Source: an uncultured Bacilli bacterium (GTDB taxonomy: Bacteria; Bacillota_I; Bacilli_A; RF39; UBA660). Taken from it: a stretch of 64,000 nucleotides of DNA. Below the pieces are notes generated by a model that made no database searches, was not told the DNA's origin, and saw only the letters and a list, made by a program, of their open reading frames with translations. Location: the NCBI GenBank assembly GCA_910577505.1, contig CAJTLN010000002.1, positions 434,001-498,000 on the forward strand, written 5' to 3'. Positions 53,361 through 63,124 of this stretch are shown piece after piece. Each line of letters starts with the position of its first letter. Position 1 is the first letter of the stretch. A program made the position numbers and the translations under genes.

Positions 53361-55873
53361 TTATTCATCAATTGTTTTATAATCTATTAATTCATCTTTA
53401 TCAATATCATAAATATAAACTTTTGATTGATCTTTTAGTTCTCCATTAACGATAATATAATCGCCAACTGGGATATATAAATTATCATTAAAATATATTT
53501 TATTATAAATACTGGCATATTTTTTATCGTATAACTTTTCTCTTATTTTTCTTTCTAGTGTAATACCAATGTTAGAAACTTTACTATATTCAAAATATCT
53601 ATCTGTGTCTGAACTTTTAAAATCATACGGTAATAAATTTATTACAAAATAAGAAAAAGTTTTATCTTCATACCATTTAGCACCCTTTTCATGTTCATAT
53701 AGGTTAATCAGCATTTCTAAATAATAGAATTTCTCTTTATTATTGGCCTTATCAATTTCTGTTCGTAAAGTAATATCAGTAAATCTTTTTATTTCATCAT
53801 AATTATATCCAGCTTCTACAATTTTTTTGTACAATAACTCTTGCCCTTCTCTACCAAAAAATATCTCTCTCATAAAATCAGTACCATAAATAATACTAAG
53901 AATATTATACATAACTACTTGATTATAATAAGATATTGGTTTCATGTTATTAAAATACACTGCTGTATTATATTCTGCGCCACCTTCAACCAAGAAATTA
54001 AAAAAAATGTCTTCAATATATTCAGCTTTTTTTCTTTCTGCTTTAGACAGTTGGTAAAATTCTTCTGTAGTAATATAATTGCCTAAATACTTATATATTG
54101 TAATACTCTTAAAACCACCTTTACTATTTAATCTATCATCAATAAAGTGTGTTAGTTCATGATATAATGTCCTTTTATCAGCAGTATTTAATATGTGTAT
54201 AGTATTATTTGTATATTCCCCAGTAACATTTGGAATGTCAATTTTATTTACTCTTTCAATACTTAAATTTTTTAAATTATATAAAAAGTATTCTTTATCT
54301 AGATGTTCTTTATTCATTATTACTTCTTTATATGCATTTAAAACATACTCTTTAAATCCATTTAGATTGTTATTATTCTGGACTACAAAAGCATATTGTT
54401 TAAAAAATCACTATCATCATTAATAAGATTTTCGATATCATTTAAATTATAATCATTAATAATTTGCTCTATATTAATATTTTTATAATCATCTATTTCT
54501 CGATATAGTTTATCTTCGGATAAAAATTTTTCAATTCCTAATAGAAAGTAATCTAATTTATATGAGTCTTCAGCGATAATAGCATTATTTAATAAATTGA
54601 TAGAGCTATATACTGGTTTAAGTATAACTTTATCATTATAGAGTAGTCCATATTTTTCATTTTGAAACATTTTACAATAAGTATCACTGCAGACAATTTC
54701 ATCATAACTATCTGTAACTTTTTTTAATGATTCATTTACTAAATATGAGTTTATTCCATCGTTACAAACATACAAGCCATTTCGATAATAATCAAAACCA
54801 TTACTGCAAGCATCACTAACTTGTTCATCTTTTTCATTATATACAATAATATTTTCCCCACTATAGTTATTAATAAAGTAATTTCCAATTGGAATCTTTT
54901 CTACTAATTTGCCATCTCTTAAATAAAATGTTTTAGAATTATTTACATAAATATTATTATTTTTATCTTTGTTATATTGATAAAAACACTCATTACTCAA
55001 TAGTTTCTCACTATAATAAATATTAAAGCCATCATTACAAGCTGTAAAATCAAATTGATATCTTTCATGCTCTAATTTTTCTTCATACTTTATGATTTCA
55101 AAATTAGTATAAACATATTTTTGCTCATTTTTATATAATATTTTTCCATAAGGCTTTTCTTCGCTTATGGCATATTCATCTAATTCATCCTTTTCTAAAT
55201 CAAGAAGATAGAAATTGTTTTTAGATTCTATTTCTACAAATTTTTCATTACTGAAATAGCTCTTAATATCTATTGATTTATTTTTATTTATGTTTAATAT
55301 TTTTCCTATACTATTATTCGTATAGATTAGATAGGAACCATAAACATTGAATCTAAAAGAGCCATTTTCAATATCAATATTTTTGAATAAGTTTTCGGAT
55401 ATTATTTCATTATTTTCATTATATAAACTTGATTCATATATATAGTAACTTTTATTATTATAGGTATCATTACTAAATTTTATAGATTTTTTTGAACTTT
55501 TTAATAAATCTCCATTAATATTATATAGTTTATATAAATCATCACTTTCGTCTTGATAAGAATATAACTTAATTATATCTTCGTTAGAATTAATAATTTT
55601 ATAAAAATATTTTAATGGCATTTCAATTTCAAATAATTTATTACCATCTTTTTTATTAAATCCAATAATTCTATTACCATTATTTATATAATAATTTTCT
55701 AATTTTTCTGAATCATACTTATATCCAATGTATTCTTCTTTGCTAACTATTTTATTATTATTTTCATTATATACTTTTTTATCTTTATGAAATATAAAGT
55801 AACAACAAACTCCAACTAAAATAATTAATAAAGCAATTACACTTATAATCAGTAGTTTCTTTTTATTTTTCAT
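53361..55873 (-). pseudogene. Membrane-anchored repeat protein fused to a zincin-like domain, split by a one-base shift
   Basis: The first frame (ATG at 55873, AAGGTAGG site) has a membrane helix (5-27) and a long beta-rich domain with repeats such as EKYGLLYNDKVILKPVY that resemble WG repeats, then stops at 54383. The next frame continues in the other register: FFKQYAFVVQNNNN, then a domain with the zinc metallopeptidase motif HELTHFIDD. Adding one base to the A6 run (plus strand) at 54402-54407 joins them into about 837 residues. The downstream frame alone (ATG at 54317) lacks a ribosome binding site. The zincin motif's role is not known; surface anchoring is likely. Confidence 0.68.
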
Positions 55874-55998
55874 GTGACACCTACCTTGTATAAAGTATAT
55901 CATATCTTATTCTATTAAAGATATAATATACTGTTAAAATCGAAAAAGAAAGATATTTTTCATACTTTTTGTAATCAATGTATCTAAAGAAAAGAAAA

Positions 55999-56045
55999 AA
56001 GAAGAAATTAAGTTTTAATAATTTCTTCTTACTTATAAGTTCTTA
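55999..56045 (-). repeat. Direct repeat copy B with terminator hairpin
   Basis: AAGAAGAAAT/ATTTCTTCTT stem (10 bases) followed by ACTTATAAGTT; terminator of the HTH gene at 56072 and near-copy of the sequence at 53239-53290. Confidence 0.6.
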
Positions 56046-56071
56046 AACTTGTTAAAGCTGACTATAATATT

Positions 56072-56886
56072 TTATTTATAAAATAGTTTATTATTGGAAA
56101 ATTCTTCTACAGTATCTAATTTATATTGTAGAGTCTGCTTTTCGTCATTTTCATCTATATAAATTAATGAAATTATAAGTTTTTTTACATCGCTTTTTAG
56201 TATTGAATATTCATTTTTCTTTATTGGCTCTGAATTATTAACAAATATAGTATCTAATAATTCGTTAATGCTTTTAATATCTAAGTTCTCTATATTTTCA
56301 TCTATATTTCCATATTCTAAAAACGTTCTATCACTTGTACCGATTTTAATCATAATATTTTAGCCTTCAATTCTGAATTAGTATTTACATAGATGTCATT
56401 ATATTCTATTCCAGAAATTCTTATAAATTTATCAGTGGGGTTAAAAATTATCATTCCTCTTACAGTTAAATCATCATGACTGCATTCCAAAGAATAAATA
56501 TTAAATTTATTATAGTTATTTATGCTATATAAAAATAAAATTATTATTATAAATGTTAAAGCTACGCCTAAAATTATTACTCTTCTAAACAAACGTTTAT
56601 CTTGTTTCTTTTTAACATATTTAACTAGTTCTGGGGATAGTGTCTTTGGTTTATTGTTGTCTTTATTTTTGTTGTCTATTCTTTCTCCTTTTAAAATTTC
56701 TGTAACACTAACATTTAAGATTTCGCTCAATTCTAATAAAATTGAAGTATCTGGGAGATTTAGTCCTCTTTCCCATTTTGAAACGGATTGTCCTTTAATA
56801 AACAATCTTTCTCCCAATTCATCTTGTGTCAGTCCAACTGATTTACGCATTTCAGCGATAAATTTTCCTATTTTAACTTGATCCAT
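56072..56886 (-). pseudogene. XRE-family HTH regulator with membrane helix, split by a one-base shift
   Basis: The first frame (56886-56350) has the HTH domain (VGLTQDELGERLFIKGQSVSKW, motifs LTQDELGERL and QSVSKWERG), a membrane helix (about 107-125) and part of an extracytoplasmic domain. The second frame (ATG overlapping the TGA, 56353-56072) continues the domain. Adding one A to the A4 run at 56358-56361 gives one protein of about 271 residues that aligns with the intact paralogue at 63124-63834. Alternatively the ATGA overlap is a real coupling of two genes. Confidence 0.7.
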
Positions 56887-56964
56887 ATTTTACTCCACTC
56901 TTGTACTTAAAAATAAATATTTTATATGTATTTTCATTTGTTATGAAAAATAGTAAACTAAGTA

Positions 56965-57984
56965 TTACTTTACTACTTCATAAAAAGTATTATTAGAGAA
57001 AGATATTGTTACTCTAGTATATTTATTTCTTTTTGATTCTATAGATATTTTGTGTCCTAATTTAGTACATAGATTCTTAGCAATAAATAAACCCATACCA
57101 GTTGATTTAGCTAGACCTCTACCATTATTACCAGTGAATGTTTTATTAAATACTTTTGGTAAGTCACTTGAATCTATTCCAATACCATTATCTTCGATGA
57201 TAAGGTTTATTAGATTGTTATTTTCTTTAGTATATATTTTTATATATGAATTAGTTTTGTTATGATACTTTATACTATTGTTTACTATTTGAGTTATGAT
57301 GAATTCTAACCATTTAGAGTCGGTATTTACTTTAATATCAAGATTATCTACTATTAAATCTATTTTGTTTTCTAATAAGTCATCTTTATTTTTTAAAGCA
57401 ACACTACTTATTACTTCATTTAGTTTTGTTTCTTTAATTAGATAGTCTTTTTCGGCATTTTCACTTCTAACATAGTATAAGACTTGGTCAACATAATTTT
57501 CTATCCTTCTTATTTGTTCTTCTGTATTTTTATCGAATTTATCAGGATGATTATGAGTCATTAATGCAAGTGAAGATATAGGTATTTTTACTTCATGAAT
57601 CCACATTTCAATGTATTCTTTAAAGTCTTGTGTTTGAAGTTCTAGTTCATGAATAGATTCTCCTGTTGCTTTATTTATTTCATAAAGTGATTGATATAAT
57701 AGTTCTCCTTCATAAAAGTTTGGCTCTGTTATTGTTTCTAATACTAAATGAGCTTTATCTTCTAGAGAATCTATATTATATAATAGGTCTTTGTAAAACC
57801 TACTTTTTCTAAAATAATCGATTAAGATACAAGTGAGATAAGATACTATTAAAATAAAAGTAATTGCGATAGTAAGACTTTTGCCTGTTTTAAAAGCTGA
57901 TAATAGCAGGACTATTATGATTAAAGATATTATAAATATAAGTAGTGAATATAATTTGTCTTTTAAATAATTTATAAAATTCAT
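56965..57984 (-). CDS. BceS-type intramembrane-sensing histidine kinase
   Basis: 339 residues with two membrane helices and a very short extracytoplasmic loop (residues 10-58), then a kinase core: phosphoacceptor His in WIHEVKIPISSLAL near 136, N box FIITQIVNNSIKYH near 245, G1 EDNGIGIDSSDLP near 275 and G2 GRGLAKSTGMGLFIA near 298. This topology marks kinases that read flux through a BceAB-type transporter rather than sense ligands directly. It overlaps the regulator gene by four bases. Confidence 0.93.
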   Translation of the reverse strand: MNFINYLKDKLYSLLIFIISLIIIVLLLSAFKTGKSLTIAITFILIVSYLTCILIDYFRKSRFYKDLLYNIDSLEDKAHLVLETITEPNFYEGELLYQSLYEINKATGESIHELELQTQDFKEYIEMWIHEVKIPISSLALMTHNHPDKFDKNTEEQIRRIENYVDQVLYYVRSENAEKDYLIKETKLNEVISSVALKNKDDLLENKIDLIVDNLDIKVNTDSKWLEFIITQIVNNSIKYHNKTNSYIKIYTKENNNLINLIIEDNGIGIDSSDLPKVFNKTFTGNNGRGLAKSTGMGLFIAKNLCTKLGHKISIESKRNKYTRVTISFSNNTFYEVVK

Positions 57985-58643
57985 GATAAGATATAACCTA
58001 TTCCTTTTCTAGTTTCTATGGCATTTTCATGACCAATACTTTTTAACTTACCTCTTAATCTGCTTATATTTACTGTTAGAGCATTATCATTTATATATTC
58101 ATCGTTATTCCATAAATCAGTCATTAATTCATCTCTTGTAACTATCTTATTTTGATGAGTAAGAAGATAATTAAATATTATCATTTCATTTTTAGTTAGA
58201 ATTAGTTCTTCTTCGCCTTTTTTAATAAGTCCTTTTTGCATATTAATTGTTAGGTCTTTATAAGTTATTATTTCACTATTATTTTCTAGACGTTTAAATA
58301 TGGCATTAATTCTAAGTAAAAGTATTGTTGGATTATAAGGTTTAGTTATATAATCATCTGCACCATATGACATAGATAATACTTCATCTATTTCAGTATT
58401 TTTACTTGTTACCATTATTATTGGAACGTTGGATGTCTTTCTTATTTTACTTAAAAGTGCTTCGCCATTTAGATATGGAAGATTGATATCTAATAATATT
58501 AAATCAGGATTTAGAGATATAATTTCTTCATAAGAATTAGCAAAGTCATTTAATTCTATTGGTTCATAGTTTGATGAAGATATCAAACTTGATAGTTCTT
58601 TTCTTATTGTCCTATCATCTTCTACTATTAATATTCTTTTCAT
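57981..58643 (-). CDS. BceR-type response regulator (OmpR family)
   Basis: 220 residues from the ATG at 58643 (GAGGTG site); an earlier ATG at 58658 has no site. Receiver domain with DD at 9-10 region (LIVEDDRT), phosphoacceptor Asp in LILLDINLPYLNGE near 52 and the conserved Lys in YITKPYNP near 100, then a winged helix DNA-binding domain (130-218, NALTVNISRLRGKL). Cognate to the downstream kinase and probably controls the BceAB operon at 50.8 kb. Confidence 0.94.
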   Translation of the reverse strand: MKRILIVEDDRTIRKELSSLISSSNYEPIELNDFANSYEEIISLNPDLILLDINLPYLNGEALLSKIRKTSNVPIIMVTSKNTEIDEVLSMSYGADDYITKPYNPTILLLRINAIFKRLENNSEIITYKDLTINMQKGLIKKGEEELILTKNEMIIFNYLLTHQNKIVTRDELMTDLWNNDEYINDNALTVNISRLRGKLKSIGHENAIETRKGIGYILS

Positions 58644-58715
58644 ATAAAAGCACCTCACTTATTAGTTATTATATCATTTTTTATATTACATTAAACTTAC
58701 AAAAATGTAATAAAA
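58643..58715 (-). promoter_or_regulatory. Autoregulated promoter of the bceRS-like operon
   Basis: TTACA-N4-TGTAA at 58697-58710 is followed by five bases and TGTAATATAAAAAA, then TATAAT at about 58668-58673. No good -35 box is present, as expected for an activator-dependent promoter. Confidence 0.65.
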
Positions 58716-58737
58716 AAATAAGTATTGCTACTTATTT
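58716..58737 (-). terminator. Terminator of the TetR gene
   Basis: AAATAAGTA/TACTTATTT nine-base stem, four-base loop, TTTTTAT tail; overlaps the TetR stop. Confidence 0.75.
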
Positions 58738-59282
58738 AAGTTTTTAAAATATAAATCAATACTCCCTTCTAAGATACAATCGACATTTTTTATTAGAGAT
58801 TTAGTATCTTCTGGCATTCCGTCTTCTATCCAGTCTTTTATGAATCCGATTAAGACATTTTTGTAATAGTTTGATAGAAATGTTTTAGTATTTTCATCAA
58901 TATTCATGTTGGTTGTTTTTTCGGTAATAACTTTTGTTATAAAGCTTTTAGTTTGACGATTTAGGAAGTTATGAAAGTAATCTTTAGCTACTGAGTTATA
59001 TGTCTCAATAATTAATTTTTTATTTCGTTTTACATATTCAAAAATATAAGAATAGCAATCTTGCCAAAAATCATATTTTTCATAATCAATTATTTCTTCG
59101 ATTATTTCATTTGTATATAACCATTTTAATAAATCATATATGTCATTAAAATGGTAATAGAATGTTTGTCTTTTAATTCCACATATGTCAGTTAGTTCGG
59201 CAACTGTTATTTGTGATAAATCTTTCTCAACTATTTTAGATTTTAATGCTTGAGCTAGGGCTTTTTTAGTTAAGTTAGACAT
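58728..59282 (-). CDS. TetR/AcrR-family regulator (DhaS-like)
   Basis: 184 residues with an N-terminal TetR HTH (ITVAELTDICGIKRQTFYYHF, key part CGIKRQTFYYHF near 38) and the C-terminal domain of the DhaS-like TetR_C_8 group (DWIEDGMPEDTKSL near 155). Likely a local repressor; target may be the neighbouring membrane protein gene, but that is inference. Located between the bceRS-like operon and a CmpB-like membrane protein gene. Confidence 0.88.
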   Translation of the reverse strand: MSNLTKKALAQALKSKIVEKDLSQITVAELTDICGIKRQTFYYHFNDIYDLLKWLYTNEIIEEIIDYEKYDFWQDCYSYIFEYVKRNKKLIIETYNSVAKDYFHNFLNRQTKSFITKVITEKTTNMNIDENTKTFLSNYYKNVLIGFIKDWIEDGMPEDTKSLIKNVDCILEGSIDLYFKNLNK

Positions 59283-59327
59283 AGTATCACTTCCATAGAG
59301 AATTATATCATATTTTTTAATAAAAAA

Positions 59328-59348
59328 ATTCTGGTTATATACCAGAAT
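59328..59348 (-). terminator. Terminator of the CmpB-like gene
   Basis: ATTCTGG/CCAGAAT seven-base stem, seven-base loop, TTTTTTTATT tail on the minus strand. Confidence 0.8.
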
Positions 59349-59351
59349 ATA

Positions 59352-60023
59352 TTATTTAATTTCTTTCTCTTTGCTTTGAATCTTAGAATATATTTTAAAT
59401 TTAGGATATGCATTTTTGATGTGACGATAAAGAACTGAATTAGAATCAATCCAATCAAGAACTTTTTTACGAATGATTTCAGTACTATCTAATGTTTGAC
59501 GTTTTATTTCGATCTTTATTTTATTCATAACATTAAAGGAAATGATATTATCTACTATGTAAATTATAAATAAGATAATAGCTAATGTTATGATTAAAGT
59601 TGGATTTAGAACACTTATGCTATTCTTTATTAATGGATGAATAATATATACTACTAAGCATCCTAGTATTCCAAAAGGAATCATAGTTTCAAGACAAATA
59701 CGACCATTGATATTGTATTTTCTTTTACTATAATCCCACCATCTTGCTTTAAATAGTTTTTCCATAAAGTATGATGTAAAGTATTCTAAAATGGAACATA
59801 CTAAGATGGCTTTTAAGAAAACTGCTAGGATATCTTTGGTCTCAGAACCAATTAAAATTATTATTAATAGTACTCCATATCCATAGATGGGACATATTGG
59901 ACCAATTAAAAATCCTCTATTAATAAATTTCTTTTGTTCAAATAGCTTACATATTACTTCCATTGACCAACCAATGAATGAATAAATTATAAAATATAAA
60001 AAGTGTCTACATATTAATTCCAT
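59352..60023 (-). CDS. Multi-pass membrane protein, ABC_trans_CmpB family
   Basis: 223 residues with five to six membrane helices: FLYFIIYSFIGWSMEVI at the N-terminus, NRGFLIGPICPIYGYGVLL near 35, and EYFTSYFMEKLFKARWWDYS near 82 are family signatures, shared with the smaller protein at 40533-41036. A basic C-terminal tail (180-223) is cytoplasmic. Function is unknown despite the permease-like family name. Confidence 0.82.
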   Translation of the reverse strand: MELICRHFLYFIIYSFIGWSMEVICKLFEQKKFINRGFLIGPICPIYGYGVLLIIILIGSETKDILAVFLKAILVCSILEYFTSYFMEKLFKARWWDYSKRKYNINGRICLETMIPFGILGCLVVYIIHPLIKNSISVLNPTLIITLAIILFIIYIVDNIISFNVMNKIKIEIKRQTLDSTEIIRKKVLDWIDSNSVLYRHIKNAYPKFKIYSKIQSKEKEIK

Positions 60024-60049
60024 AATATTCTCCTACTTAAAAAAGATAA

Positions 60050-60451
60050 TTACTTATCTTCTAGTTTTTCTAAAACATTTTTGGTTACAGCAATAGCTTT
60101 TTCTCTTAACTCTTCAGCAGTTTTACTAAAAGCCATTTCACCTTTTTTGATTGCTAAATCTACTAAATCGTCAGCTTTTATTTTTATTGCTTCTGCTTTC
60201 TTTTGAGCAATTTCTAAAACACGTTCTTTATCTAAAGATTTTATTTCTTTTTCTAAATCTTTAATCTTTTGGTTTATTTCTTTTTTTACATCTTCTACTT
60301 TGATACTTTTTACTTTCTCTACTACTTCGTCGAATTTCTCTTTTAGATCTTTTCTGGTTTCTTCACCACTTTTAGGTGCTAGTAAAATTCCTGCACCTAT
60401 TCCTATTGCTGCGCCTGCTAATGCTGCTCCTATATTACTTTTTTTACTCAT
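60050..60451 (-). CDS. YtxH domain protein
   Basis: 133 residues from the ATG at 60451, right after a GGAGGAA site. The YtxH signature is the glycine/alanine-rich helix AALAGAAIGIGAGILLAPKSG (key part GIGAGILLAPKSGEETR) near residue 8, followed by a long, charged coiled coil (30-133). Such proteins are membrane-associated general stress proteins. Monocistronic. Confidence 0.88.
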   Translation of the reverse strand: MSKKSNIGAALAGAAIGIGAGILLAPKSGEETRKDLKEKFDEVVEKVKSIKVEDVKKEINQKIKDLEKEIKSLDKERVLEIAQKKAEAIKIKADDLVDLAIKKGEMAFSKTAEELREKAIAVTKNVLEKLEDK

Positions 60452-60566
60452 ATAAATTCCTCCAATCATTTTATACTCTTATAGTTTAGTTTATTCATTT
60501 TTAGTTAACAATATACAAAAAAAGACAAGTGTCATTATTTTTGACAATTATCTTAATATGTAAAAA

Positions 60567-61076
60567 TTATTTTATTATATTTTCAAAATGATTAATACTA
60601 TCTAAACTTTCGTATTTATTTAAGATAATATTTAGTATTTCTTCTTTCATACTAGGTATGAATCCTTCTACTACTTCATCACCTATAATTATATATGGCA
60701 CTGAGTATTTACCTACTTTACCATTTAATTCTTTTTTAAAGTTATCCATTATTTCAGCATTAATTTTATTATTCCATACTTCAAAGGCATAAACTTTAAA
60801 ATATTGACCGTATTCTTTGTTGACTTCGTCTAAGAAAGCAAAGAAGTCTTCGCAATGAGGACATCCACTCCCCCAGAAAAAGTATATGTTTACTTTGTCT
60901 TCAAATCTTATATCTGATAGATTAGATTCTCTTGGAATTGGTTCAATGATTATTGTTTGGATATTTCTTTTTTCATCTGATTTAGTTTGAGGAATTATCA
61001 ATATAATAAAAATTATTACAACTAGAGTAAATGCTAATATTAATAAACAACTTAATATTTTATTCTTAGAATTCAA
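60567..61076 (-). CDS. Membrane-anchored thioredoxin-like protein
   Basis: 169 residues: membrane anchor (8-28), then a thioredoxin fold with the redox motif FFWGSGCPHCEDFF near 68 (CPHC, as in DsbA-type oxidases), and cis-Pro in SVPYIII near 126. It acts outside the membrane as a disulfide oxidoreductase. Its start overlaps the arylsulfotransferase gene by 11 bases, so it probably serves that enzyme, as DsbL does for ASST in enterobacteria (knowledge of that system). Confidence 0.88.
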   Translation of the reverse strand: MNSKNKILSCLLILAFTLVVIIFIILIIPQTKSDEKRNIQTIIIEPIPRESNLSDIRFEDKVNIYFFWGSGCPHCEDFFAFLDEVNKEYGQYFKVYAFEVWNNKINAEIMDNFKKELNGKVGKYSVPYIIIGDEVVEGFIPSMKEEILNIILNKYESLDSINHFENIIK

Positions 61077-63033
61077 CGTATTCTTCTGTTTCGTATAGAG
61101 TTCCGTTTATTTCAAGATATATTGAATATTTACCTTTTAAGTTGTCTTCATTAATATATTTAGTTACTACTATACCATTTTCATTTTCTTCTTCAGTAAA
61201 TATATCAACACATAAGGCAGTGTATGGTTTTTTACTTACTGGGAAGTTATAAATGTATGAATCCATATTTTGATATAAAACTATTTTTACATCTGTTCCT
61301 CTTTTAAATTGACCTTTTACTACTAGACGATCAATTTCTTTACTTAAAGAAATGTTGTATGATTCATATGTTTCATCTTTCTTAGTACTTTTTAAGAAAG
61401 GTGTTATTTTAGTTTCTGTTACTTCTGTTTTACCTAAAGAACCTAGTCTTTTAGATTCAGTTAAATGGAAATTATCTTTATCAGTATATAGAGATAACTT
61501 TTCAACACGATAATTGTTTGTAGGTAATTTTATTTCAAATACTACTTTATTATCAATTAACTCAACAGTGTCTGATACTAGTGTTGTGTCTTTGCTGAAA
61601 CCAGCTGGTTGATTAGAGTTTTTTCCATTAACATATACTATTCCACCTGAATGGACTATGTAATGATTTTTGTCTAAATAATCTACATCTGATATATATG
61701 GTGAGTAGAATTCACTACCTCTTGATTTACCATATTCCCATACTTGTTCTATAGTCATGTTGTCTTTGTCTATCTTATACATTACACCACGAGTGTAACT
61801 ATTTTCTGCTTTAACATATTCTGATTCTATTTTTGATTTATTATTACCATTATCTAAGATGAATACATATCCTTCTGGAGTAATCATAGCTGCATGTTGT
61901 GACCATTGCCATTCGAAGTTTTTTCCTACTGGTTTAAAGAAATATTTTTGATACTCTTCACTCCAATTAGTTGAATCACCTATTATCCAATTAAGTTTAC
62001 CTGTTTCGTAATCAATATTTATTACAGCGTCTTGATGACGACCTGATAATGTTATTGAGTTAGTGTCTTTATCATACCATACAGCGTTATTATGGAACCA
62101 ATCGTAATCAGACCAATTTTCACTCTTACCATCTTGCATATTTAAAATATCTTTTAGATCAAATTTTTTAACTATTTCACCGGTTTTACGATCTAGTTCA
62201 ACGATATAATCTTCAACTGTTCCATCTTCATTACCAAAATCATCACTAGCAACTAGAAGATTACCATTTTCTAATTCATAATAGTCATGATGATACCCAC
62301 CAGGTAAACTATATTCGGCATATATTTTACCAAATAAATCTATTTCATAAAGGCCTGTCATATAGTATGGACTATTAACTAGTCTTTCTGTACTAACCAT
62401 TAAGTGACCATTTTCTAATCTAGTGTTATCCCATAAAGCATAATTAGTTAGGTACCATCTTACATCACCATTAACATCGTATGCTGATGTATATCCTATA
62501 CTTGATGGTGTAAAGAAATATAAATCATTAGTTAATTTATCTTTATCTGCTTTTACTGATGTTGGAAGTATCATGTTTTCTGGTAGTTTGTCAGTTTTTA
62601 TTTTGATAGTTTTACTTATTTTTTCATCATTTTCTGTATACTCTATTACTACTTCATTTTCTTTATCTGCATATAATCCATATATTGGAAGATAATGTTC
62701 TTTAGATTTATCAAATGTATGAGTAAATGTTGTTAGAGCATCTTTCCCTTTTATTGTCACTTGTGGTGTTACTTCACTTTCTGTTTTAAATGTAACTAGT
62801 GCTGTTAAAGGTGATGCATCATAAGGATTTAATATTATATTAGGATTATCTATTGTGTATCCTTCAATTTTAAATTCTTTTTCTAATTTTGTTTGGTTTT
62901 CTGTTAGACTCTCCACTATTGCAATTTCTTTTTTTGCTGTTTGTTTAAAATTAAACATTTGTAGTACACCTAATAATGCTAGTAGAATAGCTAATACAGA
63001 TGTACAAATAATAATACTTTTTTTATTTTTCAT
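61066..63033 (-). CDS. Arylsulfotransferase (ASST) family protein
   Basis: 655 residues with an N-terminal signal anchor (8-27), an immunoglobulin-like beta domain (about 60-150) and the six-bladed beta-propeller of PAPS-independent arylsulfotransferases: GGYHHDYYELENGNLLVAS (motif HHDYYELENGN near 248), WFHNNAVWYD near 312 and WSQHAAMITPEG near 378 contain the His residues expected to hold and accept the sulfate. It transfers sulfate between phenolic esters on the cell surface. Substrates are unknown. Coupled to the thioredoxin-like gene. Confidence 0.88.
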   Translation of the reverse strand: MKNKKSIIICTSVLAILLALLGVLQMFNFKQTAKKEIAIVESLTENQTKLEKEFKIEGYTIDNPNIILNPYDASPLTALVTFKTESEVTPQVTIKGKDALTTFTHTFDKSKEHYLPIYGLYADKENEVVIEYTENDEKISKTIKIKTDKLPENMILPTSVKADKDKLTNDLYFFTPSSIGYTSAYDVNGDVRWYLTNYALWDNTRLENGHLMVSTERLVNSPYYMTGLYEIDLFGKIYAEYSLPGGYHHDYYELENGNLLVASDDFGNEDGTVEDYIVELDRKTGEIVKKFDLKDILNMQDGKSENWSDYDWFHNNAVWYDKDTNSITLSGRHQDAVINIDYETGKLNWIIGDSTNWSEEYQKYFFKPVGKNFEWQWSQHAAMITPEGYVFILDNGNNKSKIESEYVKAENSYTRGVMYKIDKDNMTIEQVWEYGKSRGSEFYSPYISDVDYLDKNHYIVHSGGIVYVNGKNSNQPAGFSKDTTLVSDTVELIDNKVVFEIKLPTNNYRVEKLSLYTDKDNFHLTESKRLGSLGKTEVTETKITPFLKSTKKDETYESYNISLSKEIDRLVVKGQFKRGTDVKIVLYQNMDSYIYNFPVSKKPYTALCVDIFTEEENENGIVVTKYINEDNLKGKYSIYLEINGTLYETEEYVEF

Positions 63034-63094
63034 TTTATCTCTCCTTCATGAATTAAATATAAAATATTCTACAATTTTTTTCAATAAATTTATA

Positions 63095-63124
63095 GTTGAG
63101 AAAATCTCAACTTTAGGTTGAGAT
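63095..63124 (-). promoter_or_regulatory. Two mutually exclusive hairpins between HTH and ASST genes
   Basis: ATCTCAAC at 63104-63111 can pair with GTTGAGAT at 63117-63124, or its core can pair with GTTGAGA at 63095-63101. The segments share the middle arm, so only one hairpin can form at a time. Confidence 0.4.

Noticed and set aside
56344..56361. Programmed frameshift signal at the HTH gene
   Set aside because: No slippery heptamer with downstream pseudoknot is apparent; a simple indel or ATGA coupling is enough to explain the frames.
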